From Pseudomonadota bacterium (GTDB lineage Bacteria; Pseudomonadota; Gammaproteobacteria; Steroidobacterales; Woeseiaceae): DNA of 7,720 nucleotides. The stretch spans positions 1 through 7,720 of the forward strand of contig JADFGH010000100.1 in assembly GCA_022567775.1 (NCBI GenBank), in the 5' to 3' direction. Shown one piece after another: positions 6,083 to 7,720 of the stretch; the stretch's first letter is position 1; the number at the start of each line of letters is the position of its first letter. The notes under the pieces were generated by a model, which was not told where the DNA came from, ran no database searches, and was given only the letters and a program-made list of their open reading frames with translations. A program made the position numbers and the translations under genes.

Positions 6083-7388
6083 AAAGGAAAAGACTGACGA
6101 AGGTTACGACGCCGGCTCCACTCATCTGAACCTGGCACGCGAAAGCCTGCGCGACCTGATCGATGACTCGCGGCTGCCGCCCGGCATTCGCGATTCCCTC
6201 GCACACGATTACGAAGCCGTACAGGCTATGCTCGACAAGCTGCAGCATGGTCATCTGCACATTGCCGTGTTCGGCCGCGTCAGCACCGGCAAATCTTCAC
6301 TCCTGAATACGCTGATCGGTGAAGAGAAATTCGCCGTCAGTCCCTTGCACGGAGAGACCAAAAAAACCTCGATGCACCAGTGGTCGGAAATCGAAGCGGC
6401 TGGCGTTTTTCTGATTGACACACCTGGACTGGACGAAGCCGGCGGCGAAGCTCGCGAAGACATGGCGAAAGAAGTCGCCAATCGAGCGGATCTCGTCATT
6501 TTCGTACTGGACAGTGACATCACTGACAGTGAACTTCAGGCGTTGCGCACGTTGCTGGCGCAGGGCAGGCCGGTGGTTGTCGCCCTGAACAAAGCGGATC
6601 TGTATACGCAGCAGGAACTTGACTCGCTGTTGCAGTCCATCCGCGAAAAGACGACGGGGCTGGCCCATCCCGACGATGTACTGGCAATCGCTGCACAGCC
6701 ACGGCGGCAGGCAGTCATTGAAATTGACGACGACGGCAACGAAGTCTCAACCACGCGCGAGTGCAAGCCTGACATTGCAACATTACGCATCCGTCTCTGG
6801 GAAATCTTTGAAGCCGAAGGCAAGACGCTGGCTGCACTCAACGCCAGTCTGTTCGCCGCAGACTTGAGTGACCAGGTCGGCATTCGCATATTGAATGCGC
6901 GCCGCGAAATCGGCGATAAAATGGTAAGGACCTACTGTGTCGCCAAAGGCATCGCAGTCGCATTTAACCCGGTACCGGTTGCAGATCTGTTTGCTGCAGC
7001 ATTAATCGATGTCGGCATGGTGATGCACCTGTCCCGTGTCTACGATCTGCCAATCAGCCGGCGCGAAGCCGGTTCACTGATCAGCGTCATCGCCGCCGAA
7101 GCTGCCGCACTGATGAGCACGGTCTGGGCACTGCATTTCGTCTCGAGTGCGCTGAAGGTTGGAACGGCAGGTCTCTCGACCCTCGTCACCGCAGGCGCCC
7201 AGGGTGCTATCGCCTACTACAGCACCTACGTCGTCGGACAAATCGCCGCCGAATATTTGTCGAAAGGAAAATCCTGGGGCGAGGGCGGACCGAAAACGGT
7301 GGTGCAGGAAATCCTCGACAGTCTCGACCGGGACACCGTGCTTCGGGAAGCCAAAAAAGAAATCCAGGCAAGGCTGGGTTTGAGCTGA
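6027..7388 (+). CDS. P-loop GTPase with hydrophobic DUF697-like C-terminal half
   Basis: This 453-residue protein has a complete GTP-binding domain: G1 GRVSTGKSS (83-91), G3 DTPG (131-134) and G4 NKAD (188-191). At the G5 position it has AIAAQP (220-225) rather than the common SA pair. The C-terminal half (about 300-410) has long hydrophobic stretches (VAFNPVPVADLFAAALIDVG, EAGSLISVIAAEAAALM) resembling the DUF697 region of the first GTPase, so membrane association is likely. There is no N-terminal membrane helix. Instead the first 18 residues (MNILKRVFDRLPGWPWIG) look amphipathic and Trp-rich, and could bind a membrane surface. The GTG at 6027 has a good ribosome-binding site. The two GTPases share architecture but little obvious sequence outside the motifs, so they may be old paralogues acting as a pair. 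The cellular function is unknown. Transcription may come from upstream of the first GTPase or from the brn promoter. Confidence 0.88.
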   Translation: MNILKRVFDRLPGWPWIGKKEKTDEGYDAGSTHLNLARESLRDLIDDSRLPPGIRDSLAHDYEAVQAMLDKLQHGHLHIAVFGRVSTGKSSLLNTLIGEEKFAVSPLHGETKKTSMHQWSEIEAAGVFLIDTPGLDEAGGEAREDMAKEVANRADLVIFVLDSDITDSELQALRTLLAQGRPVVVALNKADLYTQQELDSLLQSIREKTTGLAHPDDVLAIAAQPRRQAVIEIDDDGNEVSTTRECKPDIATLRIRLWEIFEAEGKTLAALNASLFAADLSDQVGIRILNARREIGDKMVRTYCVAKGIAVAFNPVPVADLFAAALIDVGMVMHLSRVYDLPISRREAGSLISVIAAEAAALMSTVWALHFVSSALKVGTAGLSTLVTAGAQGAIAYYSTYVVGQIAAEYLSKGKSWGEGGPKTVVQEILDSLDRDTVLREAKKEIQARLGLS

Positions 7389-7410
7389 TCCAAAACTATT
7401 TGCTGTTTAG

Positions 7411-7425
7411 TTGCTCGTCGAGCAA
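7411..7425. repeat. Short palindrome downstream of the second GTPase gene
   Basis: TTGCTCG-T-CGAGCAA is a perfect inverted repeat around one central base, 22 bases after the stop codon. As RNA it could form a 6-bp stem with a 3-nt loop. No T-run follows, so it is a poor intrinsic terminator. It could be a weak terminator, a protein-binding site or chance. Confidence 0.4.
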
Positions 7426-7452
7426 TCGTAGGATTTCTGCTTGGGGATAACG

Positions 7453-7535
7453 GTGCCGGTGGTAGCTTAATGCCTTATTCTGCGGCATCCGGCCAGGGCC
7501 TATGTTGGAATAAGCTAATAAGCTACCACCGGCAC
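7453..7535. repeat. 83-bp hairpin-forming inverted repeat (17-bp perfect arms)
   Basis: GTGCCGGTGGTAGCTTA (7453-7469) is the exact reverse complement of 7519-7535. Inside it, after a symmetrical 4-nt internal loop on each side, 7474-7480 (CTTATTC) pairs with 7508-7514 (GAATAAG). The tip contains GGCC-AG-GGCC (7491-7500). The result is a long, nearly continuous hairpin between the second GTPase gene and the next gene. It could be a REP/BIME-like or MITE-like intergenic element, or a structured transcript end. No T-run follows either arm and no target duplication is obvious. Confidence 0.8.
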
Positions 7536-7556
7536 TGAGCTCGGGCACTGGGCTCG
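7531..7556. repeat. Tandem pair of 13-bp repeats
   Basis: GGCACTGAGCTCG (7531-7543) is followed directly by GGCACTGGGCTCG (7544-7556), 12 of 13 bases identical. The first unit shares five bases with the right arm of the large inverted repeat. The array is short and could be a replication-slippage product. Confidence 0.6.
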
Positions 7557-7597
7557 GATTCAGGGGTAGTCGCCGGGGAAACTGGGGAAAAGGCGCT

Positions 7598-7603
7598 TAT
7601 ACT
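7598..7603 (+). promoter_or_regulatory. Possible -10 box before the right-edge gene
   Basis: TATACT lies 10 bases before the ATG at 7614, so transcription would start only a few bases before, or at, the start codon. There is no good -35 box at normal spacing (7575-7580 is ggggaa) and no Shine-Dalgarno sequence before the ATG. This is a tentative call. Confidence 0.3.
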
Positions 7604-7613
7604 CGTGCCTGAC

Positions 7614-7720
7614 ATGAGCAGATTCCTAGTGGTGCTGGCACTCGCCTGCTGCGCGATTTCACTCGGCGTCATCGCCGAAGAAGACCCCGGCAAGGGTAAG
7701 CTCCTTGTCGCCACGGACGT
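7614..7720 (+). CDS. Secreted protein, probably YqgE/AlgH family, N-terminal 35 residues (cut by right window edge)
   Basis: From the ATG at 7614 the frame is open to the window end. It begins MSRFLVVLALACCAISLGVI, a signal peptide with one Arg, a hydrophobic core and likely cleavage near GVIA-EE. The mature part starts EEDPGKGKLLVATDV. The phrase GKLLVATD resembles the start of YqgE/AlgH (DUF179) proteins, which usually begin with a similar G-x-L/F-L-V-A-T-D pattern but are cytoplasmic. A version with a signal peptide would be exported. Only 35 residues are visible, so the family call rests on one short motif. The signal peptide is the safer part of the call. Confidence 0.55.
   Translation, partial: MSRFLVVLALACCAISLGVIAEEDPGKGKLLVATD

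Noticed and set aside
1..7720. CRISPR array, tRNA, rRNA, or complete insertion sequence
   Set aside because: I saw no regularly spaced short repeats, tRNA or rRNA signature, transposase or integrase in the window.

Overview
The window (7,720 bases, GC-rich, Gram-negative) looks like the chromosome of a gammaproteobacterium. The evidence is a tripartite efflux operon with an outer-membrane channel, P-loop GTPases carrying a DUF697/YcjF-like C-terminus, and what is probably a YqgE/AlgH-family gene at the right edge. I infer the class from gene content and style only; no rRNA or other phylogenetic marker is present.

Left half, minus strand (3703 down to 1): a compact RND efflux operon in the order outer-membrane factor, periplasmic adaptor, inner-membrane RND permease. 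The stop of the first gene lies 2 nt from the start of the second. The second and third genes overlap by 4 nt (ATGA). The permease runs off the left edge, leaving its first 365 residues. Together they would form an inner membrane-periplasm-outer membrane pump.

Right half, plus strand (3824 to 7388): two GTPase genes. The first (3824-5317) has two N-terminal membrane helices, a complete G domain and a hydrophobic DUF697-like C-terminus. The second (6027-7388) has no N-terminal membrane helix, but a Trp-rich amphipathic N-terminus, a G domain and a similar hydrophobic C-terminal half. The efflux operon and the first GTPase diverge from a region of about 120 bases.

Between the two GTPase genes sits a small cassette with a BrnT/BrnA toxin-antitoxin module. 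It has a near-consensus promoter overlapping a perfect 12-bp palindrome, a toxin gene broken by an out-of-frame internal deletion, and an intact ribbon-helix-helix antitoxin. A 69-bp direct repeat (68/69 identical, copies exactly 780 bp apart) flanks the cassette. The left copy encodes the last residues of GTPase 1. The right copy carries the ribosome-binding site, GTG start and first codons of GTPase 2 in a different frame. Read in the GTPase 1 frame, the right copy still ends in a very similar tail and a stop codon. The simplest reading is that the two GTPase genes once overlapped by 71 nt, and the cassette entered this overlap with a duplication that kept both genes intact. This is the most interesting feature of the window.

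Right edge (7389-7720): an intergenic stretch with a short palindrome, a strong 83-bp hairpin-forming inverted repeat (17-bp perfect outer arms) and a 13-bp tandem repeat. It is followed by the start of a secreted protein, probably YqgE/AlgH-like, which is cut by the window end.
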